A stretch of DNA of 64,000 nucleotides from JAOZTV01 sp965371805 (GTDB lineage Bacteria > Acidobacteriota > Aminicenantia > UBA2199), in the NCBI GenBank assembly GCA_965371805.1, contig CBDUZW010000013.1, forward strand, positions 1-64,000, given 5' to 3'. The stretch's first letter is position 1. Every line of letters starts with the position of its first letter. The position numbers were made by a program, and so were the translations under genes. The notes beneath the pieces are model-generated. The model made no database searches. It was not told the DNA's origin and saw only the letters and a program-made list of their open reading frames with translations. Below, piece after piece: positions 8,038 to 16,090 of this stretch.

Positions 8038-9855
8038 TTATTTTTTTTTGCTCTGGACCGTTAAATAGATTGAAATTGCATTTACCGATGCGGGGGTAAC
8101 CCCCGGGGTTTTTAAAGCTTCCAATAAATTTTTTGGATGTATTTTAGATAATTTCTGCCTGACTTCTGTTGATAAGCCGTCAATTTTAAAATAATCTGTA
8201 TCTTCAGGTATTTTTCTGTTTTTCAGCCCTTTCATTTTTCTGATCTCATCATCCTGGATTCTTATATAACCCTCATATTTAACAGTTGCCTCAATATATG
8301 CAATATCACTTTCACTTAGCCTGCTGGAAAGTTTTTCCCCATAAATCTCTTCAACTTTTCTATAATTGTGTTCAGGCATTTTTAATAAATGAGTTAGAGA
8401 GAATCCTCTGTTTTTATATTTTGTCTTTATTTCATTTAAACTGGAAAGAACTTTTTTTCTCTTATTTAGTTTCGCCCTTTCCCTCTTATAATCTTTTTCA
8501 GAAATCAGGCCTAATTTAAATGAATATTCTCCTAATCTTTCAAATACATTATCCTCTCTTAAGCGCAGTCTGAATTCAGCTCTTGAAGTAAAGAGTCTAT
8601 AAGGTTCATCAATCCCTTTTGTTACTATATCATCAACCAATACTCCTGCATAAGCCTCACTTCTATCCAAAATAAATGGAGATTCCTCTCTTAATTTTAA
8701 AACAGAATTGACTCCTGCAAGTAAACCCTGAACTGCCGCTTCCTCGTATCCTGAAGTTCCATTAACCTGACCGGCAAAATACAAACTATCTATTATTTTA
8801 CTCTCAAGTGTATATTTTAATTGTGTCGGGAAGATAGAATCATATTCTATTGCATAAGCGGGTCTCATCATAATTGATTTATCCAGGCCGGGAATTGCCT
8901 TTAAAATTTTTCTCTGTATAAAAACTGGAAGACTTGAAGATAAACCATTTACATATACTTCCTTAGTTTTTATACCCTCAGGTTCAAGATAAATATGATG
9001 TCTATCCCTTGAAGGGAATTTTACAATTTTATCTTCAATTGAGGGACAATATCTTGGTCCAATACCTTCTATCGCGCCTGAATAAAGAGGTGACAAATTT
9101 AAATTATCATTTATTATCTTTTTAACTTCCGGAGTTGAATGACCTAAATAACATATTATCCTATTTTGTACTTTTTTTGTAGTCAACATTGAAAAAGGAT
9201 AGGCTGGTTCATCACCTAACTGGGGTTCAAATTTTGTCCAATCTATGGAATCTGAATGGAGCCTCATTGGAGTTCCTGTTTTTAATCGGATTGTTTCAAA
9301 GCCAAACCCTTTGATACATTCTGCAAGATGAGTAGATGACGGCTCATTTGTTCTACCTGCATTGTATACAGTGTTTCCTATATATATTTTTCCATTTAAA
9401 AAAGTGCCTGAGGCAATAATAACAGCATTTGCCTCAATTTTATCTCCATCGATTAACTTAACTCCAACAGCTTTATTGTTTTTAACAATAATTTCAGTAA
9501 TAATCGATTGATATATCTTTAAGTTAGGAACCTGCTCAAGTTTGTCTTTCATCCAGATCCTGTATAGACTCCTATCGTTCTGTGTCCTAGTCGCCCGCAC
9601 TGCAGGGCCTTTGCTTTTATTTAAAACTTTAAAATGAATCCCTGATGCATCAGCTGCTCTTCCCATAAGACCGCCAAGCATATCGATTTCCTTTACGAGA
9701 TGCCCTTTAGCTATACCTCCTATAGAAGGATTACAGGACATTTGTCCAATATTTTCGAGTTGAATAGTTACCAGAACAGCCTCTACACCCATTTTAGCCA
9801 CTGCATAAGCAGCCTCTATTCCTGCATGACCTGCACCAATTATAATTACTCTCAT
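8038..9855 (-). CDS. mnmG: tRNA uridine 5-carboxymethylaminomethyl modification enzyme, FAD subunit
   Basis: MnmG (GidA) works with MnmE to modify U34 of tRNAs reading split codon boxes. The FAD-binding GAGHAG is at residues 7-12. The family motifs CNPSIGGIAKGHL and AGQVNGTSGYEEAA are present, and the C-terminal helical region ends at the GVTPASV segment. With the ATG at 9855 the protein has 605 residues, usual for the family. That ATG overlaps the mnmE stop (ATGA) and is preceded by AGGAAA. The in-frame ATG four codons upstream lies inside mnmE and is less likely. It is the last gene of the rpmH-to-mnmG cluster. Confidence 0.96.
   Translation of the reverse strand: MRVIIIGAGHAGIEAAYAVAKMGVEAVLVTIQLENIGQMSCNPSIGGIAKGHLVKEIDMLGGLMGRAADASGIHFKVLNKSKGPAVRATRTQNDRSLYRIWMKDKLEQVPNLKIYQSIITEIIVKNNKAVGVKLIDGDKIEANAVIIASGTFLNGKIYIGNTVYNAGRTNEPSSTHLAECIKGFGFETIRLKTGTPMRLHSDSIDWTKFEPQLGDEPAYPFSMLTTKKVQNRIICYLGHSTPEVKKIINDNLNLSPLYSGAIEGIGPRYCPSIEDKIVKFPSRDRHHIYLEPEGIKTKEVYVNGLSSSLPVFIQRKILKAIPGLDKSIMMRPAYAIEYDSIFPTQLKYTLESKIIDSLYFAGQVNGTSGYEEAAVQGLLAGVNSVLKLREESPFILDRSEAYAGVLVDDIVTKGIDEPYRLFTSRAEFRLRLREDNVFERLGEYSFKLGLISEKDYKRERAKLNKRKKVLSSLNEIKTKYKNRGFSLTHLLKMPEHNYRKVEEIYGEKLSSRLSESDIAYIEATVKYEGYIRIQDDEIRKMKGLKNRKIPEDTDYFKIDGLSTEVRQKLSKIHPKNLLEALKTPGVTPASVNAISIYLTVQSKKK
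8091..8113 (+). terminator. GC-rich hairpin plus T-tract inside the mnmG 3' end
   Basis: CGGGGG-taa-CCCCCG (8091-8105), followed by GGG and TTTTT, would end plus-strand transcription from the rubrerythrin gene. It lies in mnmG codons for the conserved GVTP segment, so the DNA may serve both genes. Confidence 0.4.
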
Positions 9856-11207
9856 TTTCCTATACAAAATGTTGAAAATATTCCATTTAAAATATCTTCA
9901 GAGGATATCTCCCCCGTTAATTTCCCAATCAGATCAAGGGCCTTTCTAATATCTTCTGCAATCAATTCTGTATCAGATATATTTTTCTCAGTATTTAAAA
10001 TACTGATTACAAGTTCTACAAGATCGGTTAGAATCAGTTTTTGTCTCTGGTTTATTGAAATTTCTATTGCTATATCATCAATTTCCTCAGTTAAACTCTT
10101 TAAATACTCTGTAACCCGTCCGGTATTTTTTCCCTCTTTAACTGAAATCCAGTTTATTTCTTCCTTTGGAAATTTTTCCTTTATATATTTTAACTTATTT
10201 TTGTCAGAAATATCTTCTTTATTTGCAACAACAATATGCTTCTTATTCTTAATTAATTCATATATTGCTAAATCATTTTGATCAATTATATCTGAAGAAT
10301 CGAGTACAAAAACGACTGCATCACAATTATTTACCTTTTCTATACTTCTTCTAATCCCTTCATCTTCGATTGAGCCACTTGTGTTCTCATTAAACCCTGC
10401 TATATCAGTGATTTCAAATGCAAAGCCATTTATAAATACTTTTTTTTCGATAAAATCTCTTGTTGTTCCCGGAACAGATGATACAATTGATCTGTTTTCC
10501 AAGACTATATCATTAAATATTGAGGATTTTCCAACATTAACCTTTCCTGCAATTACAATTTTAAATCCTTTATCCAGAATTTCATTAAATCTTGATGTAG
10601 AAAGAACCTGTTTTACATAATCAATAATTCCCTTTAATTCATCAATTATCGGCATTTCCTTTAGATATTGATCTTCCCCAAATTCAATTGAAGATTCAAT
10701 GATTATCCCAAGTTTTGTCAATAATTTTTTTATAGAATCAAGTATTTTTGAAAGTTTCCCTTCAAGATTATTAAACTTCATCTGTAAACTAAGCTTGGAA
10801 TTGGAATTTATTAATTCATTTATTGATTCAGCTTGAATAAGGTCTATTTTGCCATTCTTAAATCCCCTGTAGGTAAATTCACCCGCTAAGGCCTGCCTGG
10901 CTCCAAATCCTATAATTGTGTTTATTAATGCATCAATGATAAATGGGTTTGAATGGATGGAATATTCAGCAACATCTTCACCAGTATATGAATTAGGTCC
11001 GGGAAAAAATGTTAACAATCCGTCATCAAGAATATCTGACCCGTTTGTAAAGTGACAATACTTTACTTCCCTGGGTTTAATTTTTAGATGATCACCTGCT
11101 ATGGTTTTATCTAGAATTTCTCTGGTTCTTTCCCCTGAAACCCGAACAATAGCTACTCCTGCCCTACCCGGGGGTGTTGCAAGAGAGACAATTGTTTCTT
11201 CATCCAT
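9852..11207 (-). CDS. mnmE: tRNA modification GTPase
   Basis: MnmE (TrmE) is the GTPase partner of MnmG in wobble-uridine modification. The 451-residue protein has the N-terminal tetrahydrofolate-binding domain starting MDEETIVSLATPPG. A G domain is inserted in the helical domain: P-loop GKVNVGKSS near residue 220, GTTRDF, DIAGF (usually DTAG) and NKED. The C-terminal CIGK motif carries the catalytic cysteine. It starts 3 bases after jag and overlaps mnmG by 4 bases. The DIAG variant of the G3 motif is a mild oddity. Confidence 0.96.
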   Translation of the reverse strand: MDEETIVSLATPPGRAGVAIVRVSGERTREILDKTIAGDHLKIKPREVKYCHFTNGSDILDDGLLTFFPGPNSYTGEDVAEYSIHSNPFIIDALINTIIGFGARQALAGEFTYRGFKNGKIDLIQAESINELINSNSKLSLQMKFNNLEGKLSKILDSIKKLLTKLGIIIESSIEFGEDQYLKEMPIIDELKGIIDYVKQVLSTSRFNEILDKGFKIVIAGKVNVGKSSIFNDIVLENRSIVSSVPGTTRDFIEKKVFINGFAFEITDIAGFNENTSGSIEDEGIRRSIEKVNNCDAVVFVLDSSDIIDQNDLAIYELIKNKKHIVVANKEDISDKNKLKYIKEKFPKEEINWISVKEGKNTGRVTEYLKSLTEEIDDIAIEISINQRQKLILTDLVELVISILNTEKNISDTELIAEDIRKALDLIGKLTGEISSEDILNGIFSTFCIGK

Positions 11208-11210
11208 TTC

Positions 11211-11819
11211 TTATTTTTTTGAAATAGTGATCACTTTCAGGAAATTATCTCCCTCACTTTCAGATTGAAGCTCAGGAAATTTATTTACTGTCATGTGGAC
11301 AATTCTTCTTTCAAAAGGGTTCAACTCTTTCATATGAATAGATTTTCCGGAATTACCAATATCTTTTGCGTGTCTATTAGTAATAGATGTTAATTCCTTT
11401 TCCCTGTTTTTTCTAAATGATTCACATTCACAGTATATTTTTTTTCCAATTGATTCTGAAAACAGTCTATTTAGGAGATATTGAAATGCGTTTAATAAAT
11501 TTCCATTCTGATAAAGCAGTAATCTATAATCATCACCTGAATAATTAACCCTTAAAAACTCATCCTGCTCTTCGAACTCAAACGTTAGGTCAATTTCCAT
11601 TTCATCAATAAGGTTTTCAAGGAAATTTGATATTGTTCCTTCCGTTTTTTTAGCCGCCCAGGCATTAATATAAATTTCCCTCTTTTTATGCCCGAAATAT
11701 TTTGTTTTTCCAGTTACTATTTCATACCTGAGTTCATTCTCTTCAACACCCAGATCTTCTGCAGCAATTGAAATAACCTCTTTTAAGGAGCTTGATAAAT
11801 ATTCTTTTTTTTCAATCAT
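11211..11819 (-). CDS. jag: Jag/KhpB RNA-binding protein
   Basis: A 202-residue protein of the Jag (SpoIIIJ-associated, KhpB) family. The Jag_N region begins with the ATG at 11819 (EKKEYLSSSLKEVISIAAEDLGV). A central KH domain and a C-terminal R3H domain follow (MKELNPFERRIVHMTVNKFPEL, with the R-x-x-x-H pattern in ERRIVHM). Family members bind RNA and affect cell division and membrane-protein biogenesis. The gene overlaps yidC by 4 bases, and the yidC-jag pairing is highly conserved in bacteria. Confidence 0.93.
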   Translation of the reverse strand: MIEKKEYLSSSLKEVISIAAEDLGVEENELRYEIVTGKTKYFGHKKREIYINAWAAKKTEGTISNFLENLIDEMEIDLTFEFEEQDEFLRVNYSGDDYRLLLYQNGNLLNAFQYLLNRLFSESIGKKIYCECESFRKNREKELTSITNRHAKDIGNSGKSIHMKELNPFERRIVHMTVNKFPELQSESEGDNFLKVITISKK

Positions 11820-13603
11820 ATCTTTTTAACTCCTTTCTTCTTTTTTGCAGCTTTCATCTCTTTATCAGTATCCTTTTTCTTCTGGTATATTTTTTTATTT
11901 ATATAATGCTGTTGTCCCAATTGTAAAAGATTAGAAACGAACCAGTAGAGAGTTAATCCACTTGCAAGATTTATTACAACAAATGTAATAACTATAGGCA
12001 TCATATATGTCATCATTTTTTTTTGATTAGGATCCCCACTTGTTGGAGACATTTTTGCCAAAATAATTTGAGTAAGCCCCATCAGGATCGGCAAAACATA
12101 TAGAGGATCCGGCATGGAAAGATCCTTTATCCATAATATCCACTCTTCATGCCTTACATTTATAGCATTTCTTAAAAGCATAAAAAATGCAAATAAAATA
12201 GGCATCTGAAGCAGCATTGGAAGGCAACCTCCAGCCGGGTTTACTTTCTCAGTCTTGTATAGAGCCATCAACTCTTCATTCATCGCTTTCCGTTGAGCTG
12301 GATCTTTCTGGTTTTTGTACTTCTTCTTAAGGGCCTTCATTTTTGGCTGAATGGTTTGCATTTTTGCCATTGAAACACTGGATTTATAAGTTAAAGGAAA
12401 TAATAAGAGTTTTAAGAAAATTGTAAAAATTACAATTGCCCAACCATAATTTCCAGAATTTAAAACTTTTTCATAAATTAAATTGATCCCTTTCAACATA
12501 ATTTTCGCAATTGGTTCAAACCAGCTGAAACCATAACCAATAACCTTATTTATCTCTTTAAATTGAAACAGATTTGCTGTTCTTTCTAATTCCCTTTCTT
12601 CCTTGGGACCCATAAAAACCATATTCGGGTTTGTTGCAATAAGATAGCTTTTTCTATCCTTCTTTCCTTCTCTGGAAATTTGTTCATCTACAAAAGTTGT
12701 GATCCTGGAATCTCTATCTCCAATATCAAATTTAAAAATAACTGAAAAATAAGTTGTATCAAAGGCTCCCCAGGAAAAATTATAACCATTTGTTTTGCCA
12801 AAAGCCATAAGCCCAGGTTTCATACTTTTAAAGATAGTGTCCTCAACATCAGAACCATTAAACCCCTTAGCTTCATACAACATACTTTCAGGTCGTAAAT
12901 TATTTCCAAGTTCAGGACCAAAGATGTATGGAGCGGAAATTTTTTTACCATTCTTTATAATCTCTGTATCAATCCCGATCACATAAGATTTTTTATATAT
13001 AATAAATGTTTTTGTAACCTGTGTAGTTCCTTTATTATATTTAAATGTCAGCTTTGTGCTATTTTCATTCTTAATTTTTTCAACATTAAAAAGAGTATTA
13101 TTAGAATCCTTATATAGGTCAACATTGGGGTCTCTGTCATCAAATGTAGAAAAATGAAAAGGTAATAGATCTCCTTTTTCTGAGTTTATTTTTTTTGAGA
13201 CCAGATCAAGATCTTTTTTTTCGGGTATATTATCATCTTTATATTTTTTTAGAACAAAAGATTTTAATGCTGCACCCTTATTAGTAAATTCAGCGGTAAA
13301 GTTCTCAGTTTCAACTTTAATTAACTCTATTGTTTTGGCAACTACCATTTTTTCGACAGCCTGAACCACTTCAGTGACTTTATTGCTATCAATAGCAGTT
13401 TCAGTTTTCTGTTTTTCAAGTTCTGTTTTGATTGGCAGCTGCTCATTTAAACTTTTGTCAACCAATTCATTTTGATTCAAATTTTGCTGTGTATTTACAT
13501 TCCGCATTGGTTTTACAACCTGCTTTGGAGTAAACAGTAATTGAAACCCAACAATCACAACCATAGACAGAGCTATAGCTAATATTAATCTTTTTGTTTC
13601 CAT
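11816..13603 (-). CDS. yidC: Membrane protein insertase YidC
   Basis: A 595-residue insertase of the inner membrane. An N-terminal transmembrane helix (RLILAIALSMVVIVGFQLLF) is followed by a large periplasmic P1 beta domain to about residue 370, which is the Gram-negative long form. A conserved five-helix core follows: YGWAIVIFTIFLKLLLFPLT, the coiled cytoplasmic loop around MKALKKKYKNQ, then GGCLPMLLQMPILFAFF. The tail is Lys-rich and may bind ribosomes. It overlaps yidD by 19 bases and jag by 4, so the group is translationally coupled. Confidence 0.96.
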   Translation of the reverse strand: METKRLILAIALSMVVIVGFQLLFTPKQVVKPMRNVNTQQNLNQNELVDKSLNEQLPIKTELEKQKTETAIDSNKVTEVVQAVEKMVVAKTIELIKVETENFTAEFTNKGAALKSFVLKKYKDDNIPEKKDLDLVSKKINSEKGDLLPFHFSTFDDRDPNVDLYKDSNNTLFNVEKIKNENSTKLTFKYNKGTTQVTKTFIIYKKSYVIGIDTEIIKNGKKISAPYIFGPELGNNLRPESMLYEAKGFNGSDVEDTIFKSMKPGLMAFGKTNGYNFSWGAFDTTYFSVIFKFDIGDRDSRITTFVDEQISREGKKDRKSYLIATNPNMVFMGPKEERELERTANLFQFKEINKVIGYGFSWFEPIAKIMLKGINLIYEKVLNSGNYGWAIVIFTIFLKLLLFPLTYKSSVSMAKMQTIQPKMKALKKKYKNQKDPAQRKAMNEELMALYKTEKVNPAGGCLPMLLQMPILFAFFMLLRNAINVRHEEWILWIKDLSMPDPLYVLPILMGLTQIILAKMSPTSGDPNQKKMMTYMMPIVITFVVINLASGLTLYWFVSNLLQLGQQHYINKKIYQKKKDTDKEMKAAKKKKGVKKI

Positions 13604-13836
13604 TTTATTCTCACCTCAAATTTTTCAGGTACCGGGTCCATTCCACCTTCAAAAAATGGATTGCATTTTAATAGTCTTTTTGTTCCCAGATAAGTCCCTT
13701 TTATTGCACCATGTTTTTCTATTGCATGATATGTATACATTGAACAGGTTGGATAAAACCTGCAATTATTTCCAAGCAATGGAGATATCAATTTCTTATA
13801 CCCTCCAATGATCAGCATAAAACCTTTTTTTATCAT
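13585..13836 (-). CDS. yidD: Membrane protein insertion efficiency factor
   Basis: An 83-residue YidD with the family signature CRFYPTCSMYTYHAIEKHGAIKG and CNPFFEGGMDPVP. The amphipathic N-terminal helix (KKGFMLIIGGYKKLISPLLG) attaches it to the inner membrane, where it aids insertion by YidC. It starts 6 bases after the rnpA stop and overlaps yidC by 19 bases, the usual rnpA-yidD-yidC order. Confidence 0.95.
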   Translation of the reverse strand: MIKKGFMLIIGGYKKLISPLLGNNCRFYPTCSMYTYHAIEKHGAIKGTYLGTKRLLKCNPFFEGGMDPVPEKFEVRIKWKQKD

Positions 13837-13841
13837 TTTAT

Positions 13842-14188
13842 TTATTTTTTGTAATTGATCTTAATTAAGATATCTTTAAAATATCTTTCAATTTGGTCAC
13901 TATGTTCTTTAGTAAATTTTTTTTTCATTACAACCCAAAGGCTATAGTTTAATTCTAATAAACCTGAATTAAGCCTAAACAATTCTTTTAATCTCCTCTT
14001 AATATAATTTCTTTCAACAGCATTTCCAACCTTTCTATTTACTGAAATTGCAAAACGTGAATATGGGAGATTTGATTTTAAAAAGTAAAAAAAAAAAAGT
14101 CACCTTTAATTTTTTTTCCTTTTCTTAATAGATGTAAAAATTCCTTCTCATTATTTATTCTTTGAGAAGGATAAAACCTAAAAGACAT
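13842..14188 (-). pseudogene. rnpA: RNase P protein component, frameshifted in a 12-base A/T run
   Basis: The N-terminal frame (ATG at 14188) reads MSFRFYPSQRINNEKEFLHL and continues to KKIKGD. It then enters a run of 12 T (14087-14098 on the complement) and ends FFFFTF-stop. In the next frame the classic C-terminus follows at once: FLKSNLPYSRFAISVNRKVG, NAVERNYIKRRLKELFR, to the stop at 13842. Ten or thirteen Ts would restore one intact frame of about 115 residues. RNase P protein is normally essential. A sequencing or assembly error in the homopolymer, or slippage-corrected expression, is therefore more likely than true loss. Position between rpmH and yidD confirms identity. Confidence 0.9.
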
Positions 14189-14200
14189 TATCCGTTATAC

Positions 14201-14335
14201 TTAAACAACGAGACGTTTTCTTCCCTTTCTTCTTCTACTGTTTAAAACAAGTCTTCCACCTTTTGTGGACATTCTTTCTCTAAAACCATGTGTCTTTTTT
14301 CTTTTCCTATTATTAGGTTGAAATGTTCTTTTCAC
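14201..14335 (-). CDS. rpmH: Ribosomal protein bL34
   Basis: A 44-residue protein beginning (V/M)KRTFQPNNRKRKKTHGF, continuing RERMSTKGGRLVLNSRRRKGR and ending KRLVV. This is unmistakably bL34 of the large ribosomal subunit. The start is GTG at 14335, with AAAGGAG five bases upstream. It is first in the rpmH-rnpA-yidD-yidC-jag-mnmE-mnmG cluster, with 12 bases to rnpA. dnaA, its usual upstream neighbour, is absent; a TPR gene lies there instead. Confidence 0.96.
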   Translation of the reverse strand: MKRTFQPNNRKRKKTHGFRERMSTKGGRLVLNSRRRKGRKRLVV

Positions 14336-14391
14336 AATAACTCCTTTAATTAGGATAAACTAAATTACCCTTCAATTTGAATTTAAGTTCT

Positions 14392-14420
14392 AATATATAA
14401 AAAATTCGAGTATTTGTCAA
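14392..14420 (-). promoter_or_regulatory. rpmH promoter
   Basis: On the minus strand TTGACA (14415-14420), a 17-base spacer and TATATT (14392-14397) give a near-consensus promoter about 50 bases before the rpmH start. It probably drives the whole rpmH-mnmG cluster. Confidence 0.7.
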
Positions 14421-14549
14421 GCTTTTGATATATTTTTAAACTTTTCATCATTCACTTTATTTATAAATACATATCTAAAGAGCAGAGATAAACCCTGCCC
14501 TTTATGATTTATATAAACAAAAAGGAAACGCTGAGCATTTCCTGTAATA

Positions 14550-15482
14550 CTATTTCAATTTTTCAATTGTGTTTTTTAATAAATTTTTATAAAGTTCGAT
14601 ATCCTTAGAAGTAGGATATGTTTTTATTAAATTCTCAATAGTTGCTTTTGCTTTCTCTTTATCACCTTTATAAATAAAATATGTTCCAAGTCTCAAACCT
14701 GCATCTTCTGTCCATTTGGCCTGTGGCGCCTTAACTGTTTCTGCTAGGTATTTGTCTATGTCTGAATATTTAACCACAATTGCTTTGGCTTTATTTATAT
14801 CTTTTCTGGCATTTTCTTTAGCAATTTCTTCTTCCATAAGGGTATGGGAGTTAAGTCCAAGCATATAAATAGCAAAATGATATGTCTTTGGTTTTTCTTT
14901 ATCTTTAAAAAGTTCTGCATGTTTCGCCAAATACTCATTGCTTTTTTTAAAATTCTTTGAGAGTGAGTAATAATAACCCATTAAGTAGAGACTCATTGAA
15001 TAGTCAGCAGCCATTTTTTCTTTTGCAAATGGCATATCAACAAATTTTTGCTTATACTCTAACATTTTTGCAAAATCTTTTTTTTGCTGTAAAACGGTAG
15101 ATTCTTTAAGATACATTTTAGCAAGATATTCCGTGGCTAATTGATGCTTAGGGTCAATAGCAATCGTTTTTTCCAAATTCACTATTGTATGCTTCATGTC
15201 CTTCTTTGCAGAATAAATAAATGACATTTGAAAATATGCAGGTGCAAATTTTTCATCGATCTTTAAAACTTTATTATACTGCTCGAGAGCATCTTTATAA
15301 TAATTGTCTTTTTTTTCAGTTTCAGTCGCTTTGTTTCCTTTTGCTAAATACTTTGCTCCCTTTTTCATCATTTTCCTGATCTTTTTAGGAACTTCTTTTT
15401 TTACTTCATCTGTAGCCATGAGCATAAATCCCTGAAAAAGGAATATTGCCATAAAAATAATAATTACCATCTTTTTAGTCAT
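14550..15482 (-). CDS. Secreted tetratricopeptide-repeat protein
   Basis: A 310-residue protein with an N-terminal signal peptide (MTKKMVIIIFMAIFLFQGFM, cleavage around residue 22), so it is probably periplasmic. The rest is helical with TPR units, for example LEQYNKVLKIDEKFAPAYFQ, VNLEKTIAIDPKHQLATEYL and, near the C-terminus, KAKATIENLIKTYPTSKDIE. TPR proteins are scaffolds; nothing shows the partner. It has its own promoter region (TATAAT near 15527 on the minus strand) and GGAG upstream of the ATG. Confidence 0.75.
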   Translation of the reverse strand: MTKKMVIIIFMAIFLFQGFMLMATDEVKKEVPKKIRKMMKKGAKYLAKGNKATETEKKDNYYKDALEQYNKVLKIDEKFAPAYFQMSFIYSAKKDMKHTIVNLEKTIAIDPKHQLATEYLAKMYLKESTVLQQKKDFAKMLEYKQKFVDMPFAKEKMAADYSMSLYLMGYYYSLSKNFKKSNEYLAKHAELFKDKEKPKTYHFAIYMLGLNSHTLMEEEIAKENARKDINKAKAIVVKYSDIDKYLAETVKAPQAKWTEDAGLRLGTYFIYKGDKEKAKATIENLIKTYPTSKDIELYKNLLKNTIEKLK

Positions 15483-15615
15483 ATTGTAACTCCTATATTT
15501 TAATTTTTAATTAATTCAATTTGAATTATACCATTATTTATTTCGAAAATAAAGAGTTTGCATTGGAGGAATACTATATTGAGAGAATTGCAAAAGTTGA
15601 TATCTGCAAATTATG

Positions 15616-15642
15616 AAGGGGTAAGCTCTGAACTTACCCCTT
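15616..15642 (-). terminator. Hairpin after the OmpA-family operon
   Basis: A perfect 10-bp stem AAGGGGTAAG / CTTACCCCTT with a 7-base loop lies 17 bases beyond the stop of the 140-residue secreted protein. The following T-tract is short, so the terminator call is moderate. Confidence 0.5.
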
Positions 15643-15658
15643 GATTAAAAAAATACTA

Positions 15659-16081
15659 CTACTTCTTTTCTACTTTTTTTTCTTTATCTTTCTTTACTTT
15701 CTTTTTTGTTAAAAAATGAGCTAAAATCACTTTTTCAGGTTTTGTTACCTTGATCCTGAAATATTCGAAATCCTTTAAAAATTCCTTTTTTACTCTGTAT
15801 TTGAATTTTTTATACTTTCCTTCAAACGGTTTAACAACAGCCATTTCTTCAAAAAGAAGTTCTTTCTTCTTAGTATAAACATTAAAATAGGGTACCCCTT
15901 CTTTCTCTGTTAAAATAACTCTGTAAACACCTCTTTTATAATCTTTCATATTATGAACAAAGGTTTTTGGGAAATATACTTTTCCAAGTTTGATGTCTTT
16001 TGATACTTCTTGCTTGTCGACAGCAAAATTCAATACAGAAAAAATTAAAGTAATAATTATTAATACACTTAGTCGTTTCAT
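15659..16081 (-). CDS. Small secreted Lys-rich protein of unknown function
   Basis: A 140-residue protein with a signal peptide (MKRLSVLIIITLIFSVLNFA). The mature part is rich in Lys and aromatic residues and ends in a run of Lys and Glu (KKKVKKDKEKKVEKK). I recognise no domain. It follows the OmpA-family gene by 9 bases in the same operon, so it may sit in the periplasm or bind the envelope together with that protein. Confidence 0.65.
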   Translation of the reverse strand: MKRLSVLIIITLIFSVLNFAVDKQEVSKDIKLGKVYFPKTFVHNMKDYKRGVYRVILTEKEGVPYFNVYTKKKELLFEEMAVVKPFEGKYKKFKYRVKKEFLKDFEYFRIKVTKPEKVILAHFLTKKKVKKDKEKKVEKK

Positions 16082-16090
16082 GCTTTTCTC

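Noticed and set aside
9700..10281. 193-codon plus-strand frame opposite mnmG and mnmE
   Set aside because: It lies fully antisense to two certain genes, spans their junction, and reads as low-complexity Ser/Phe/Ile sequence typical of a shadow frame.
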